From contig CBDFLD010000014.1 of the NCBI GenBank assembly GCA_965249005.1, forward strand, positions 248,001 through 312,000: DNA of 64,000 nucleotides, written 5' to 3'. Made by a program: the position numbers and the translations under genes. The stretch comes from CBDFLD01 sp965249005. Lineage in GTDB: Bacteria; Acidobacteriota; UBA6911. Each line of letters begins with the position of its first letter. The stretch's first letter is position 1. The notes under the pieces were generated by a model. That model made no database searches and was not told the DNA's origin. It saw only the letters and a program-made list of their open reading frames with translations. Below are positions 36,430-45,594 of this stretch, piece by piece.

Positions 36430-37251
36430 TCATTCCTGCTTCTGTTCTTGTAGGCGGATCATTTCGGCTGCGAATGCCTTTCCCATACGGGCTTGCGATG
36501 GGGCGTCGATGTGCGCGTGGTCACCGATGTGATCGAGTCCTTCAACCCCCACGAATCCGACGCGGGGCGTATCCTTGGCAATGGTAACAAGGATGTCGTT
36601 GATGATTTGATAGTACTTGAAATCGGGATGACGAAACTGGCAGATCTCGCCCATCACAAATGGCACGTCCCGTGATGCGAGATCCTCCCGGAAGTCGCGG
36701 ATCATTCGGACGAGCTTTCCCTTGTAGGATCGGGCGAGTGGCTCCGTGTAGGAATCGGACTCCCCTTGTTGCCAGAGAATACCCTTGAGTGTCCCGTGTG
36801 TTTGCGCCGCCCTGGCGCGCATGACGGCCTTTTCGTAGAGATCGGCTCCCTTGCTCCAGCGCTTGATCGGTGTAGCGCCCCATGCGGATGCGACCAGCCC
36901 GATGGTAATGGAGGGGTCACGCTCGACCATGATTCGGGCGAAGCTCATACCGGGTCCTACCCCGACGTGGCTGCCTCCGTCCTCATGCGGCAACGGGTCC
37001 GCTGCCGGCACCCAGGACAGTTCCACGTCCAGCATGAGGATGCGCGGATGCGTTTGCTTGTCTTGCGGCCTCGGCTTATCCCGGCCGACCATGTTCGATT
37101 GGCCGATGAGCAGGTACAGATGAAACTTGTCTTTCGACGGCACTTGGACGTTCCTGGTCGCTACCAGCTCTTCACTTGGCGCTGGAGAAGCAAGCGCAAC
37201 AACCGCCAATACACCAGCCAGAACACGCACCGATGGACTCGCCTCGCGCAT
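36430..37251 (-). CDS. Exported sialate O-acetylesterase-like (SASA/CE6) SGNH hydrolase
   Basis: A 273-residue protein with a signal peptide (residues ~1-28) and a single SGNH-type esterase domain. It has nucleophile motif LIGQSNMVGRD, ILWQQGESDS and the C-terminal catalytic DHIGDHAHIDA region. It would remove acetyl groups from carbohydrates in the periplasm. The frame extends upstream to 37482, but only the ATG at 37251 gives a signal peptide and has AGGGAAT before it. It is transcribed towards the propeller gene at 34801 and is divergent from phoD. Confidence 0.8.
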   Translation of the reverse strand: MREASPSVRVLAGVLAVVALASPAPSEELVATRNVQVPSKDKFHLYLLIGQSNMVGRDKPRPQDKQTHPRILMLDVELSWVPAADPLPHEDGGSHVGVGPGMSFARIMVERDPSITIGLVASAWGATPIKRWSKGADLYEKAVMRARAAQTHGTLKGILWQQGESDSYTEPLARSYKGKLVRMIRDFREDLASRDVPFVMGEICQFRHPDFKYYQIINDILVTIAKDTPRVGFVGVEGLDHIGDHAHIDAPSQARMGKAFAAEMIRLQEQKQE

Positions 37252-37387
37252 ACATTCCCTGTGGGATCCCTTGAACCAAGGGAGAGTATCACATGCAACG
37301 GGATAAGTGACTCCCCACTTCGCTAACACGAAATTGGAAAGCAGGTGATTTCGCGTTAGCATAATGCGCACTGGAAAGGAGCCTGCC

Positions 37388-38899
37388 ATGAAGACCACAT
37401 TCACTTCGGCGACGCTGATCGTCGCCATTGGTTGCGGATTGGCACTGGTGGAAACAGCAGCGCAGGGTGGAGCAATCCGCAACGGTCAGGGCGAAATGGC
37501 GGGCGAAGTAACCGACAGCAGCGTGATTCTGCAATCCCGGCTCACGAAAGGGAATGGGCTTGTTGATGGGGATTTGTCTGGCAGTCCGGGGGTCGCTAGG
37601 TTCGAAATTGCGACCGAAGAGAACTTTCAGAATGTCCAACCCACCGACTGGATCGAAGCGACTTCCCACTATGACTACATCATCAAGACGAAGGTCTCGG
37701 GGCTAAAACCGGGCACCCGCTATTTCTATCGTTTGCGCTATGGAGCAAGCAAGCAGAGCACGCAGCTTGGTCGAATCTGTTCGTTCAAGACAATGGAAGG
37801 GTCGGAGAAAAGTGCCCCCGTCAGTTTTGTCGTCGTTACCGGTATGAACTATGCATTCTTCCATTACGGATCGGACGGCCGCGGCCTGCGAATGTACACG
37901 GGACCGGACAAGCATCTGGGCTATCCCGCGCTAGGCACCATACTGGAAATGAAACCGGACTTCCTCGTCGGAACCGGCGACAACGTCTATTACGATCACC
38001 CGATGGCGACGCGTGCACGCACGCAAGCGGAGCTGCGACGAAAATGGCATGAACAGTTCGTCCAGCCGCGTTTTATTGAACTGTTCTCCCAGGTGCCCGC
38101 CTATTGGGAGAAAGACGATCACGACCACCGCTTCAACGATTGTGATCCGCGTACCCCGGTGCGCGGAGTTCACGAGACCGCCGAGGACCGTGCAAATCCC
38201 GAAATGGCCAAACAGCCCTCCAACCAGTTGGGAATTCGCACGTTTTGGGAACAAGTGCCGGTGGTTGATCTGCGGGAGAAAGAGCCGGCCACCTATCGTA
38301 CGCATCGCATCAGTCGTGACTTGCAGATCTGGCTGGTCGAAGGCCGCGACTATCGGAGCCCTAACGAGACGCATGACGGACCGAAAAAAACGCTTTGGGG
38401 TAAACAGCAAATGGCCTGGTTAAAAAGGACACTGCTGGCGTCCGACGCCACTTTCAAGATCCTCATTTCACCAACTCCGTTGGTCGGTCCGGACAGCGCC
38501 CTCAAGCGAGACAATCATGCCAACATCGGCGGGTTTCAACACGAAGCGGGTGATTTTTTTGCCTGGCTATCCAAACACGGCTTCCTCGACAAGCAATTCT
38601 ATCTGATCTGCGGCGACCGACACTGGCAATACCAAGCGGTCCATCCGAGCGGCTTCGAAGAGTTCTCATGCGGGGCCATCTGCGACGCCAATGCCGGCCG
38701 CGCTGTAGTGCCAGGCCAACTCGGGTCGACAGATCCCGAAGGTAAGATCACGCACAAGTACACCCAGCGCGAGCCATCCGGTGGTTTCCTGAAAGTGGAT
38801 ATCACGCCGTCCAGTGAAGGTTCTCCTGACCGGGCCGAGTTCTCGTTCTACGATGAACGTGGCAGCCTCCTGTATCGGACACGCAAGACAGCGAAGTAG
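37388..38899 (+). CDS. Exported PhoD-like alkaline phosphatase (metallophosphoesterase)
   Basis: A 503-residue protein with a Sec-type signal peptide (MKTTFTSATLIVAIGCGLAL), an Fn3-like N-terminal domain (GLKPGTRYFYRLRYG) and a PhoD metallophosphatase domain. Metal-site motifs are visible: LVGTGDNVYYD, WEKDDHDHRFND and ICGDRHWQYQ. It likely hydrolyses phosphomonoesters or diesters outside the cytoplasm. AAAGGAG 7-8 nt upstream supports the ATG at 37388. It converges with the phyH gene. Confidence 0.87.
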   Translation: MKTTFTSATLIVAIGCGLALVETAAQGGAIRNGQGEMAGEVTDSSVILQSRLTKGNGLVDGDLSGSPGVARFEIATEENFQNVQPTDWIEATSHYDYIIKTKVSGLKPGTRYFYRLRYGASKQSTQLGRICSFKTMEGSEKSAPVSFVVVTGMNYAFFHYGSDGRGLRMYTGPDKHLGYPALGTILEMKPDFLVGTGDNVYYDHPMATRARTQAELRRKWHEQFVQPRFIELFSQVPAYWEKDDHDHRFNDCDPRTPVRGVHETAEDRANPEMAKQPSNQLGIRTFWEQVPVVDLREKEPATYRTHRISRDLQIWLVEGRDYRSPNETHDGPKKTLWGKQQMAWLKRTLLASDATFKILISPTPLVGPDSALKRDNHANIGGFQHEAGDFFAWLSKHGFLDKQFYLICGDRHWQYQAVHPSGFEEFSCGAICDANAGRAVVPGQLGSTDPEGKITHKYTQREPSGGFLKVDITPSSEGSPDRAEFSFYDERGSLLYRTRKTAK

Positions 38900-38965
38900 C
38901 ACAAGAATTAGTTCGGCTCTGAGAGGGCGGAAGCGGCGGCCGTAGCGGAAAGAGACAGCGGACGT
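38900..38965. repeat. GCGGAAGCGG/TAGCGGAAAG words between convergent genes
   Basis: A short GCGGAAGCGGCGGCCGTAGC block followed by GGAAAGAGACAGCGG resembles the repeats after the HMT/MTHFR, rodA and rng stops, and likewise lies where two genes converge. It is the only such block I noticed in the catabolic half. Confidence 0.25.
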
Positions 38966-39826
38966 TCAGCCCTTCGAGGTGCCAGCCGCCATGATCTCGT
39001 CCCACTGCGCGACGCTCGTGCAGACCGAGCCGGGGGAAGCAGAGCTGCGGGCGATAAAGCCAGCAACGGTGGCGCGGCCGGTCGGCATGGCCGGGTCGCT
39101 GTAGCGCAGATCGAGGCTCCAGCGCACGTGGTCGGAGAGATTGGGCAGAGCTCGGTGCACGGTCCTGTGCATGATCAGGAGTACGCCCCCGACAACAAGC
39201 GGGCAGAGAACCCGCTCTCCGGGCGGCAGGTGCTCGTCGGCAATACCCTTGAAATTGCCTCCCGGTCCCATGCCCTGCACGTGATCGATGAGTGGCGCTC
39301 TGTGACTGCCGGCGATCACCTCTACACAGCCATTCTCTGGGTTGGCGTCGACGAGGGGTATCCAGAAATTGACCATGAATGTGTCGGAGGCCGCTGGCTC
39401 CAGATAGCCGAGGTCCTGATGCCACGGTGCGACGGCTTCATCGTAGCGTGGCAGCTTGGCGCGGGAGTTGAACTGAGGGTGCGCAAGAATCTCGGGGCCA
39501 ATGACGGACTCGACGATGTCGAGGATGGCCTCATGGGTGAAGATTTTGAACATGCCCGGTGTGTGCAGCTTGCCCTCAAACAGCTCCAGGAGCGCATCGG
39601 GATGGTCCAGAGCCTCGGCCACGCACGCCAGGCGGCGCGCGAACGGTTCATTTTCGAAAGGCTCGGCAAGAAGGCCCTCGGCATGAGCCTTCTTCGCGTA
39701 GACTTCGAGCTTGTGATCGAATTCGTTTTTCAGGGTGTCCAGCAACGATGGATCGAAGACATGGCCGAGAAGCAGGTATCCCTGATTCCTGAAGAATTCG
39801 AGCTGATCCTTACTGAGCCCGGGCAT
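38966..39826 (-). CDS. Phytanoyl-CoA dioxygenase (PhyH) family protein
   Basis: A 286-residue Fe(II)/2-oxoglutarate dioxygenase-like protein. The HxD iron motif is in APWHQDLGYL and the distal His in MHRTVHRALPN; an Arg (VRWSLDLRY) follows for 2-oxoglutarate binding. It hydroxylates an unknown substrate. AGGA 8 nt before the ATG. It lies 13 nt downstream of the propeller glycosidase-like gene and is in its operon. Confidence 0.85.
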   Translation of the reverse strand: MPGLSKDQLEFFRNQGYLLLGHVFDPSLLDTLKNEFDHKLEVYAKKAHAEGLLAEPFENEPFARRLACVAEALDHPDALLELFEGKLHTPGMFKIFTHEAILDIVESVIGPEILAHPQFNSRAKLPRYDEAVAPWHQDLGYLEPAASDTFMVNFWIPLVDANPENGCVEVIAGSHRAPLIDHVQGMGPGGNFKGIADEHLPPGERVLCPLVVGGVLLIMHRTVHRALPNLSDHVRWSLDLRYSDPAMPTGRATVAGFIARSSASPGSVCTSVAQWDEIMAAGTSKG

Positions 39827-39839
39827 GACGCGATCCTGT

Positions 39840-41390
39840 TCAGGACCCGAAGGTGAACGAGTAAAGCGAGGCGTTCTTCATGAAAAAGCGCAGCCGCACG
39901 CTGCCTTGGTGCTTGATTTCGCTGGACCCTTTCCACGTCAGCACCGCCCGCGTGCTGTCCCCGGTGAAGGTGTCGCACTCCTCGAGAGCGCATCCCGGCA
40001 GCGCACGCTCGTCTCCGTCGGTGGCCTCTACCCGAATGTAGCCGCCATCGCCGCAGGCGGCGTTCAGCTCCAACCGGTTTCCGTCAGTCCGCATTACACG
40101 CGTAACCACCACACCTTCGCGCACGGGGCCAGCGTCGATGGAGACGAAACCGTCACGGCGCAATTTTGCCAGGCCGAGGCCATAGCGGACCTCGTCTAGG
40201 CTGCGGGCTTCCGGCACATCGAGCCCTTCCTTGAGTCCGCTGATCCACCAGTCGTGGTGATTCTTTGCCCCGCCGTGAAATACGTAATGCTCCTCGCCAA
40301 CCACGATGGGAGGGCTCGAGACGTTCACCATGTTGCAATCCCAGGCGCCAGGGGTGGTGGTCAGCCATGGCTGGCGCTTGTTCAGGTGATGCCAGGTCCA
40401 GCCGTCGCGGCTGTACACCAGCCGGACGCTCAAGGTGTTGGGCACTTCACGGATGGTGTTGAGAAACCCCAGGTACCCCTGCCCCAAGTTCATCTGGCAC
40501 ATACCATAGAAGGTCTCGTCCAGGTTATCGATGTCGTCGTCGGGCGTGATGATGCATTGCGGCGTGGACCAATGGACCAGATCCCGGCTGACGGCCTGAA
40601 AGATCCTGCGTTTGTTGGCACGGGCAGCGTCACGGGGAAAGGTGGGGTGAAAAAATACGCTGCTCGTCGCTGGCCGCCGCTCGTCGTGATAGACGGCGAG
40701 GATTCCCTTATGCCGGCAGGTGCAGCGGTAGGTGCGCGAGTCCATATCGGTGGTCACCACATAGAGGTCGCCCAGCCCTTCGCCCAAGTGACCGTACGTC
40801 GGCGTCTCCTCACTCGGTGTCCAGGTCAACCCGTCCGGCGAATAGGCCAGCGACACCACGTGGCCGCTCGGCGCATGGTAGCCGTAGAACGTCTTGAATC
40901 GCTTCGTGGGGTCGGTTTCCAGCGGGTCTTCGAACACCGATGAGGATTCGGAGCGTTGATACGACCCGTCGCCAAACACGATATTCGTCTTGCGGCCATC
41001 CTGCTCGAGATAATCCAATTCGGGCTTGTTCCAGCGAAGGCCGTCCTCCGAACGCGCATACGCCAGGCGGGAGGTCAGTATGGCGCCCAACGTTGGTTGC
41101 TTCCTGCCGGGGGCCGCGGCCGCCGGGTCTATGATTCCCGGGTCGACCTGCCAATCCTCATACCAGCATTTGAACTCATCGGTTACGCTGTCGTGGATGA
41201 CGGTCCACCCGTTCACTGTGAAGTAGGGCGTACTCTCCCAGGGTTTGTCCTTCTGAATGATGGGACCCGGCTCCTTTACCGGACTGTGCACCGTCTTGGT
41301 CACATCCTGAATCTGCTCGAGGACTACGTTGTCGAAAAAGTATTGGGTCATCTGCCCGATCAACAGCATCGTGCTGTCCATGAAGTTCAT
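39840..41390 (-). CDS. Beta-propeller glycosidase-like protein (intact paralogue)
   Basis: A 516-residue protein without a signal peptide. The N-terminus QYFFDNVVLEQIQDVTKTVH matches the LFIDD-LIE pattern of a large PVC-associated propeller family. Blade motifs include ARSEDGLRWNKPEL, SVFEDPLETDP, AYSPDGLTW, SRDLVHWSTP and SRDGWTWHH. It is the intact counterpart of the frameshifted gene at 28466-30092 and fixes where that frame breaks. Function is unknown; carbohydrate cleavage is inferred from fold and context. AAGGAG about 9 nt upstream of the ATG. Confidence 0.7.
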   Translation of the reverse strand: MNFMDSTMLLIGQMTQYFFDNVVLEQIQDVTKTVHSPVKEPGPIIQKDKPWESTPYFTVNGWTVIHDSVTDEFKCWYEDWQVDPGIIDPAAAAPGRKQPTLGAILTSRLAYARSEDGLRWNKPELDYLEQDGRKTNIVFGDGSYQRSESSSVFEDPLETDPTKRFKTFYGYHAPSGHVVSLAYSPDGLTWTPSEETPTYGHLGEGLGDLYVVTTDMDSRTYRCTCRHKGILAVYHDERRPATSSVFFHPTFPRDAARANKRRIFQAVSRDLVHWSTPQCIITPDDDIDNLDETFYGMCQMNLGQGYLGFLNTIREVPNTLSVRLVYSRDGWTWHHLNKRQPWLTTTPGAWDCNMVNVSSPPIVVGEEHYVFHGGAKNHHDWWISGLKEGLDVPEARSLDEVRYGLGLAKLRRDGFVSIDAGPVREGVVVTRVMRTDGNRLELNAACGDGGYIRVEATDGDERALPGCALEECDTFTGDSTRAVLTWKGSSEIKHQGSVRLRFFMKNASLYSFTFGS

Positions 41391-41783
41391 GACTTTGGTC
41401 TCCTTGCGCGAGTCCAGTGTTTACCCGGTACTTCGCGTCCCCGGGTGCCCGAATCTCAGGGTTGTCCGTGCGTTCGCCTGTTGTTGCCAGGTAGGAGTCT
41501 GCTGATCAGGCTACGCCTATAGAAATATCCATGCGATGGCGAGGAATCAAGGGAAAATCGGTTCGGCAAGCAATGGATGACACAACGAGCAGCCCATAAA
41601 ACCCCGCGCAGGGTGTTCCCTCCCAAACCTAAAATCGTGCCGGCCACGGTTCCGCCACAGAGCTGTACAGCCAAGGAGATCAGCAAGAAGCCTGTGTTAT
41701 GATGATGGCTGACTCGGACCAAATGACGAGTGAGTCAGGCCTCGTTTTCAACCACCATTCAGAGAGGATTCCAGAATCAAGAA
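41391..41783. other. 393-nt intergenic region between divergent genes
   Basis: No gene is visible. A CTGACTC/GAGTCAG inverted repeat (41708-41714 and 41731-41737) lies about 50 nt before the plus-strand dehydrogenase and could be an operator. Promoters for both directions should lie here, but no clear -35/-10 pair stands out. Confidence 0.4.
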
Positions 41784-42752
41784 ATGGCAAAGAAGCGAAA
41801 GATCGTTGTGCTCGACGGCTACACATTGAATCCCGGCGACAATCCCTGGACCAAGCTCGAGGAGCACGGGCGAGTCGTCGTTCACGAACGGACGCCCGAG
41901 AACAGCCTCGTGGAGCGCTCCCTCGGCACAGAGGTCCTCATTGTCAACAAGGTAAAGTTGACGCGGGACGTCCTGGAGCAGCTTCCGGAGCTCAAGCTGA
42001 TCGCCGTCACCGCCACGGGCTTTGACTGCGTCGACATACAGGCGGCTCGCGAGCGCGACGTTGCCGTCTGCAACGTGCCCGTCTACGGCACCGACTCGGT
42101 GGCTCAGTTCGTCTTCGCGCACCTTCTGCACCACTGCCACAACGTGGCCCTGCACGATCGCGAGGTGCGGGCGGGAGAGTGGGCGCGTGCCGGGGATTTC
42201 TCTTTCTGGAAGACCCCGCAAGTCGAACTGGTCGGCATGACGATGGGCATTGTCGGCTTCGGGCGAATCGGCCGACGCGTCGGCGAACTGGCGCACGCCT
42301 TCGGCATGAAGGTGATCGCTCATGACGTCGTCCGGGGCCCGGAACCCGCCTACCAGCCCTTCGAGTGGTCAGAGCTCGAGGAGCTCGTCCGCAGGGCCGA
42401 CGTCGTCAGCTTGCACTGCCTGTTGACAAGCGAGAACACGGGCATGGTCAACAGCGATCTCCTCGCATGCTTCAAAGAAGGCGCTTTTTTGATCAACGCC
42501 TCACGTGGAGGGCTGGTCAACGAAGAGGATCTCGCTGGGGCCCTGCAGAGTGGCAAGTTGTCCGGCGCGGCGCTCGACGTCGTCTCCACTGAACCGATCA
42601 TGCCCGACAACCCACTCCTGCAAGCGGACAACTGCACCATCAGCCCCCACATGGCCTGGTCGACGCTGGCCGCCAGGCGGCGGCTTCTGGAGACGACGGC
42701 AGAAAACGTGCGAGACTTCTGCGCCGGCAAGTCGACGAACGTGGTGAATTGA
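41784..42752 (+). CDS. D-2-hydroxyacid dehydrogenase (glycerate dehydrogenase-like)
   Basis: A 322-residue enzyme with the NAD motif GIVGFGRIGRRVG, catalytic Arg in NASRGGLVN, Glu in STEPIMPDNPL and His in SPHMAWSTLAAR. The last motif is typical of the HprA glycerate/hydroxypyruvate reductase subgroup. The aldolase gene follows, and HpaI-type aldolases release or take up pyruvate and small aldehydes, so the pair may handle a C3 hydroxyacid. The ATG at 41784 is chosen by domain start; the SD is weak. Confidence 0.9.
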   Translation: MAKKRKIVVLDGYTLNPGDNPWTKLEEHGRVVVHERTPENSLVERSLGTEVLIVNKVKLTRDVLEQLPELKLIAVTATGFDCVDIQAARERDVAVCNVPVYGTDSVAQFVFAHLLHHCHNVALHDREVRAGEWARAGDFSFWKTPQVELVGMTMGIVGFGRIGRRVGELAHAFGMKVIAHDVVRGPEPAYQPFEWSELEELVRRADVVSLHCLLTSENTGMVNSDLLACFKEGAFLINASRGGLVNEEDLAGALQSGKLSGAALDVVSTEPIMPDNPLLQADNCTISPHMAWSTLAARRRLLETTAENVRDFCAGKSTNVVN

Positions 42753-42767
42753 ATGATGAGGAGCACT

Positions 42768-43508
42768 ATGCACAACCCAATCCTCGACACCCTCCGCTCC
42801 GGCGAAGCCTCGGTTGGTTCCTGGCTCAACCTGGCCTCGCCCCTGTCGGCCGAGGTAATGGCTGCCGCCGGTTTTCCCTGGCTAGCGCTCGACGCCGAGC
42901 ATTCACCCTACGATATAGAACTGATCGCCCACACGTTCCGCGCCGTCGAAGCCCGCGGGGCCATTCCTTTGGTCCGCACCTGGGACCACGATCCCGTATC
43001 CATCGGCCGGCTGCTCGACGCCGGCGCCTGGGGCCTGGTTTTCCCGCACGTCAGGACTCCCGCGCAGGCCGAAGCCGTCGTCCGGGCCATGCGCTACCCT
43101 CCGGAAGGCACCCGTTCGCTGGGCACTGGCCGCTGCGTCACGCTATCGCCCGACTACCGCAGCAGAGCCAATGGCCAACTGCTGTGCGTTGCGCAGATAG
43201 AGGATATGGAAGGTATAGAAAATGCCGAGGCTATCGTCCGGGTCGAGGGGGTCGACATCGGCTTTTTAGGGCCAGCCGACCTGGCTCTGTCGATGGGCGT
43301 CGAAGCCGGCACCCCCGAACACGAAGAGGCGTTGCAGCGTTTCAAAGCATGCTGTGAACGCGCCGGCAAGCCCAGCGGTATCCCAGTGCGCGATGCGGCC
43401 GACGCCCGCCGGCGCATCGAGCAGGGTTTTCTCTTTATCGATCTAAACAGCGACCTGCGCTTTTTGGACACCGCCGTCAAACAAGCTCTGGCCGCCCTGA
43501 AAGAGTGA
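42768..43508 (+). CDS. HpcH/HpaI family class II aldolase
   Basis: A 246-residue TIM-barrel aldolase/citrate-lyase family member. It shows VGSWLNLASPLSAEVMA, LDAEHSPYD (metal-binding Glu/Asp region), YPPEGTRSLG, and VDIGFLGPADLALSMG (metal-binding Asp). Family members cleave 2-keto-4-hydroxy acids such as 2-keto-3-deoxysugar acids to pyruvate plus an aldehyde. GAGGAG lies before the ATG at 42768; the ATG at 42753 directly abuts the preceding stop. Same operon as the glycerate dehydrogenase-like gene. Confidence 0.9.
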   Translation: MHNPILDTLRSGEASVGSWLNLASPLSAEVMAAAGFPWLALDAEHSPYDIELIAHTFRAVEARGAIPLVRTWDHDPVSIGRLLDAGAWGLVFPHVRTPAQAEAVVRAMRYPPEGTRSLGTGRCVTLSPDYRSRANGQLLCVAQIEDMEGIENAEAIVRVEGVDIGFLGPADLALSMGVEAGTPEHEEALQRFKACCERAGKPSGIPVRDAADARRRIEQGFLFIDLNSDLRFLDTAVKQALAALKE

Positions 43509-43526
43509 TTTGGGCGACCGTTTTCC

Positions 43527-44747
43527 TTATCTTTCCCGCCACCTATCCGGGGCCTCGATGAGCTCGCGGACCGTGCCGAGAAACTCGGCAGCGGGCGCCC
43601 CATCAACGGCACGGTGGTCGAAGGTAAGGCTGAGCGCCATCCTGCTGCGGGGTACGACGCGATCTTCATGGACCGCCGGTTCGAGACGGATGCGCCCGAT
43701 CCCCAGAATGGCGCATTGATTCGCGTTGATGATCGGAGTGAATGCGTCGATGCCGTACGTGCCCAGGTTGGTGATGGTAAACGTCCCGCCTCTCAGGTCA
43801 TCCGGGCCGAGCTTTTGCGACCGAGCTTTATCCCCTAGGGACCGCGATTCCTTCGCAATCGCCGTGAGATCCTTCTTGGCAACGTCTCGCAGTACGGGAG
43901 CGACGAGGCCCTTGTCGGTCTCGACGGCAATGGCGATGTGGATGTCGTCGAAGATCACGAGCGCATCCTCTGTAAAGTGGGCGTTGAGGGCCTCGTGCTT
44001 GTTCAGGGCCACCTGAGTGAGCTTGACGATCAAGTCCGTATAGGTCGGAATAGCCTCGCCCGGCGACGGCTCAGCTTTGAGTTCGTCGCGAAGTTTGACC
44101 AACTCGGTTGCGTCCGCTTCCGTGGTGAGGGTTACGGCTGCGGTAGAGTGGGCGCTCGCGGCCATGTGCTCCGCGATGAGTCGCCGCATCCGGCTGTGTG
44201 GCACGGGGCGTCCCCCTGCAGCAGCCGACTCCTCGGTGGGATGCGTCCTCTCGGCTGCGACTCGCACGTCGCGCTCCTCGATGCGACCCGTGCGCCCGCT
44301 TCCGCGGAGCCTTTTCCAGTCGACCCCGAGTTCGCGCGCAATGCGGCGAGCTCGGGGGCTGATCGACGCTCGACTTGCGGCTTCGCGCGCAGTCTCCTCG
44401 ACAGCTCGTGGACTCTCCGCAGAAGCTCGCTCTTTGGTTTCTCCCGGCAGCTCTTTTGTCGCTCCGGGCACTTCCCGTGATCCTCCGTCGGGCTCCGGCT
44501 CGTCGGGCTGCAAGATGTACCCGAGCAGGTCTCCCACCTCGACGACGGCCCCGGAAGCAGGCGAGTCGTCCGGGATGCGCAAGATTCCGCTCTCGATCGC
44601 CTCTACTTCCTGCGTCGCCTTCTCGCTCTCGAGCGCGAACAGAGGCTCGCCCTCCTTCACCACGTCCCCGTTGTTTTTGAGCCAGCCGCCGAAAGTGCCC
44701 TCCTCCATCGTCCATCCGAGCCGCGGCACCAGCACTTCGATCGCCAT
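43527..44747 (-). CDS. 2-oxoacid dehydrogenase E2 (dihydrolipoamide acyltransferase)
   Basis: A 406-residue E2 subunit. The lipoyl domain (1-80) has the lipoylated lysine in LESEKATQEVEA. A Pro/Glu-rich linker follows, then a peripheral subunit-binding domain (SPRARRIARELGVDW, about 130-165) and a catalytic domain ending in DHRAVDGAPAAEFL, whose His is the acyltransferase base. It accepts an acyl group from E1 onto lipoate and passes it to CoA. The ATG at 44747 has AAGGAGG upstream; a GTG one codon earlier is too close to the SD. The matching E1 genes are 9.4 kb away, and no E3 is in the window. A relic of E1-beta lies directly upstream. Confidence 0.92.
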   Translation of the reverse strand: MAIEVLVPRLGWTMEEGTFGGWLKNNGDVVKEGEPLFALESEKATQEVEAIESGILRIPDDSPASGAVVEVGDLLGYILQPDEPEPDGGSREVPGATKELPGETKERASAESPRAVEETAREAASRASISPRARRIARELGVDWKRLRGSGRTGRIEERDVRVAAERTHPTEESAAAGGRPVPHSRMRRLIAEHMAASAHSTAAVTLTTEADATELVKLRDELKAEPSPGEAIPTYTDLIVKLTQVALNKHEALNAHFTEDALVIFDDIHIAIAVETDKGLVAPVLRDVAKKDLTAIAKESRSLGDKARSQKLGPDDLRGGTFTITNLGTYGIDAFTPIINANQCAILGIGRIRLEPAVHEDRVVPRSRMALSLTFDHRAVDGAPAAEFLGTVRELIEAPDRWRER

Positions 44748-44750
44748 CAC

Positions 44751-44792
44751 TCCTCCTTCCTAGTCCAAAAGCCGGCGGACGGCTGCCACAAT
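44751..44792. repeat. Left copy of the E1-beta 3'-end repeat
   Basis: Similar to 54200-54244 in the same orientation, including the identical AGTCCAAAAGCCGGCG (44762-44777 and 54214-54229) and the SD-containing TCCTCC run. It flanks, with the right copy, the segment carrying the GntR gene and the corrinoid operon. Mismatches outside the core show the copies are old or paralogous. Confidence 0.65.
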
Positions 44793-44819
44793 ACCGTCCA
44801 TTGCAAAATCGGCGAACAT
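44760..44819 (-). pseudogene. 19-codon relic of an E1-beta gene
   Basis: The frame reads MFADFAMDG then IVAAVRRLLD and a stop. The first part matches E1-beta residues 82-90 (MFADFALDG) and the second its last residues (IVDAVRRLLDS) of the intact gene at 54209-55186, so about 225 internal codons and the whole 5' part are missing. A good SD (TTGGAGG) precedes its ATG, and its stop is followed by the E2 SD. It may still be translated and couple to E2. Confidence 0.7.
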
Positions 44820-44833
44820 CCACCTCCAAGCTG

Positions 44834-45571
44834 TTACGGAGTTGCGGAAGGGAGGTCGGTGCTGCTAGACAGGATGTGCACCTTCATGGCGTGTTGCGCA
44901 CGCTCGGCGTCGCCACCTCGGATCGCTTGAAAGATCGTTTTGTGCTGCTGTAAGGAAAGCTTTGTCCGCTTCACGACCTCGCCGATCGGACGACCCAGCG
45001 TTCCCTTGACCCATTCGTGGAGATAGCCTCTCGTCATGCTGAGCAGGCTATAGAGGATCGTGTTCTGAGTCGCCTGGGCGACGAGGAGATGGAACTCCAG
45101 GTCGCATTCCAGGAATTGGTCCGGCTCCTCGAGTAAGTCTTCCATGCTTTCGAGATTCCGTTCCACCATCGAGAGATTTTCCTCGGTACGGCGTTGCGCG
45201 GCCAGGCCAGCGTTCTGGGATTCCAGCATGAGCCGGGTCTCCACAAGGTCCTGCACCCTTTTTGGATCCAGCAGCAGACTCCACTGAAGCGTCTTCTTGA
45301 GGTACCCGTTGCTGTTGATCGCGACAAAGGTGCCTTCGCCTACTCGACCTTCCAGGATTCCCATGACCGAAAGAGAGCGCAGAGCCTCACGAAGGGATGT
45401 GCGTCCAACGCCGAATCTCTTGCAGAGATCCCTTTCTCCAGGCAACCGCTCCCCCGGTTTGAGAACATCTCTGGAGATCAATTCGATGATCTGCTCGACA
45501 ATCTCGTCGCTCAGGGATTTGCGGTTGACAGGCCGCAATTCCTCCACGGCCGCGTTTTTCTCACGCGCCAT
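44834..45571 (-). CDS. FadR-subfamily GntR transcriptional regulator
   Basis: A 245-residue protein. The N-terminal winged helix (15-85) has KSLSDEIVEQIIELI, PGERLPGERDLCKRFGVGRTSLREALR and GEGTFV; the C-terminal FCD ligand domain (~105-235) has metal-site-type residues (ECDLEFHLLVAQATQN). FCD regulators sense small carboxylates, often as repressors. The gene is divergent from the corrinoid operon. GGTCAGACC palindromes at 45573-45581 (overlapping its own SD) and 45714-45728 fit autoregulation and control of the operon. E2 lies downstream on the same strand, with the E1-beta relic in between. Confidence 0.9.
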   Translation of the reverse strand: MAREKNAAVEELRPVNRKSLSDEIVEQIIELISRDVLKPGERLPGERDLCKRFGVGRTSLREALRSLSVMGILEGRVGEGTFVAINSNGYLKKTLQWSLLLDPKRVQDLVETRLMLESQNAGLAAQRRTEENLSMVERNLESMEDLLEEPDQFLECDLEFHLLVAQATQNTILYSLLSMTRGYLHEWVKGTLGRPIGEVVKRTKLSLQQHKTIFQAIRGGDAERAQHAMKVHILSSSTDLPSATP

Positions 45572-45572
45572 C

Positions 45573-45581
45573 GGTCAGACC
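45573..45581. promoter_or_regulatory. Candidate GntR operator, regulator side
   Basis: GGTCAGACC, a perfect palindrome around a central base, 1 nt upstream of the regulator's ATG (45571) and overlapping its SD. Same core as the site at 45714-45728; TGGTnnnACCA-like palindromes are typical of FadR-subfamily regulators. Confidence 0.5.
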
Positions 45582-45594
45582 TCGATCAGTGAAC

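Noticed and set aside
41708..41737. CTGACTC/GAGTCAG inverted repeat as a firm operator
   Set aside because: The arms are only 7 nt with a 16-nt spacer and no promoter is aligned with them; kept only as a remark.
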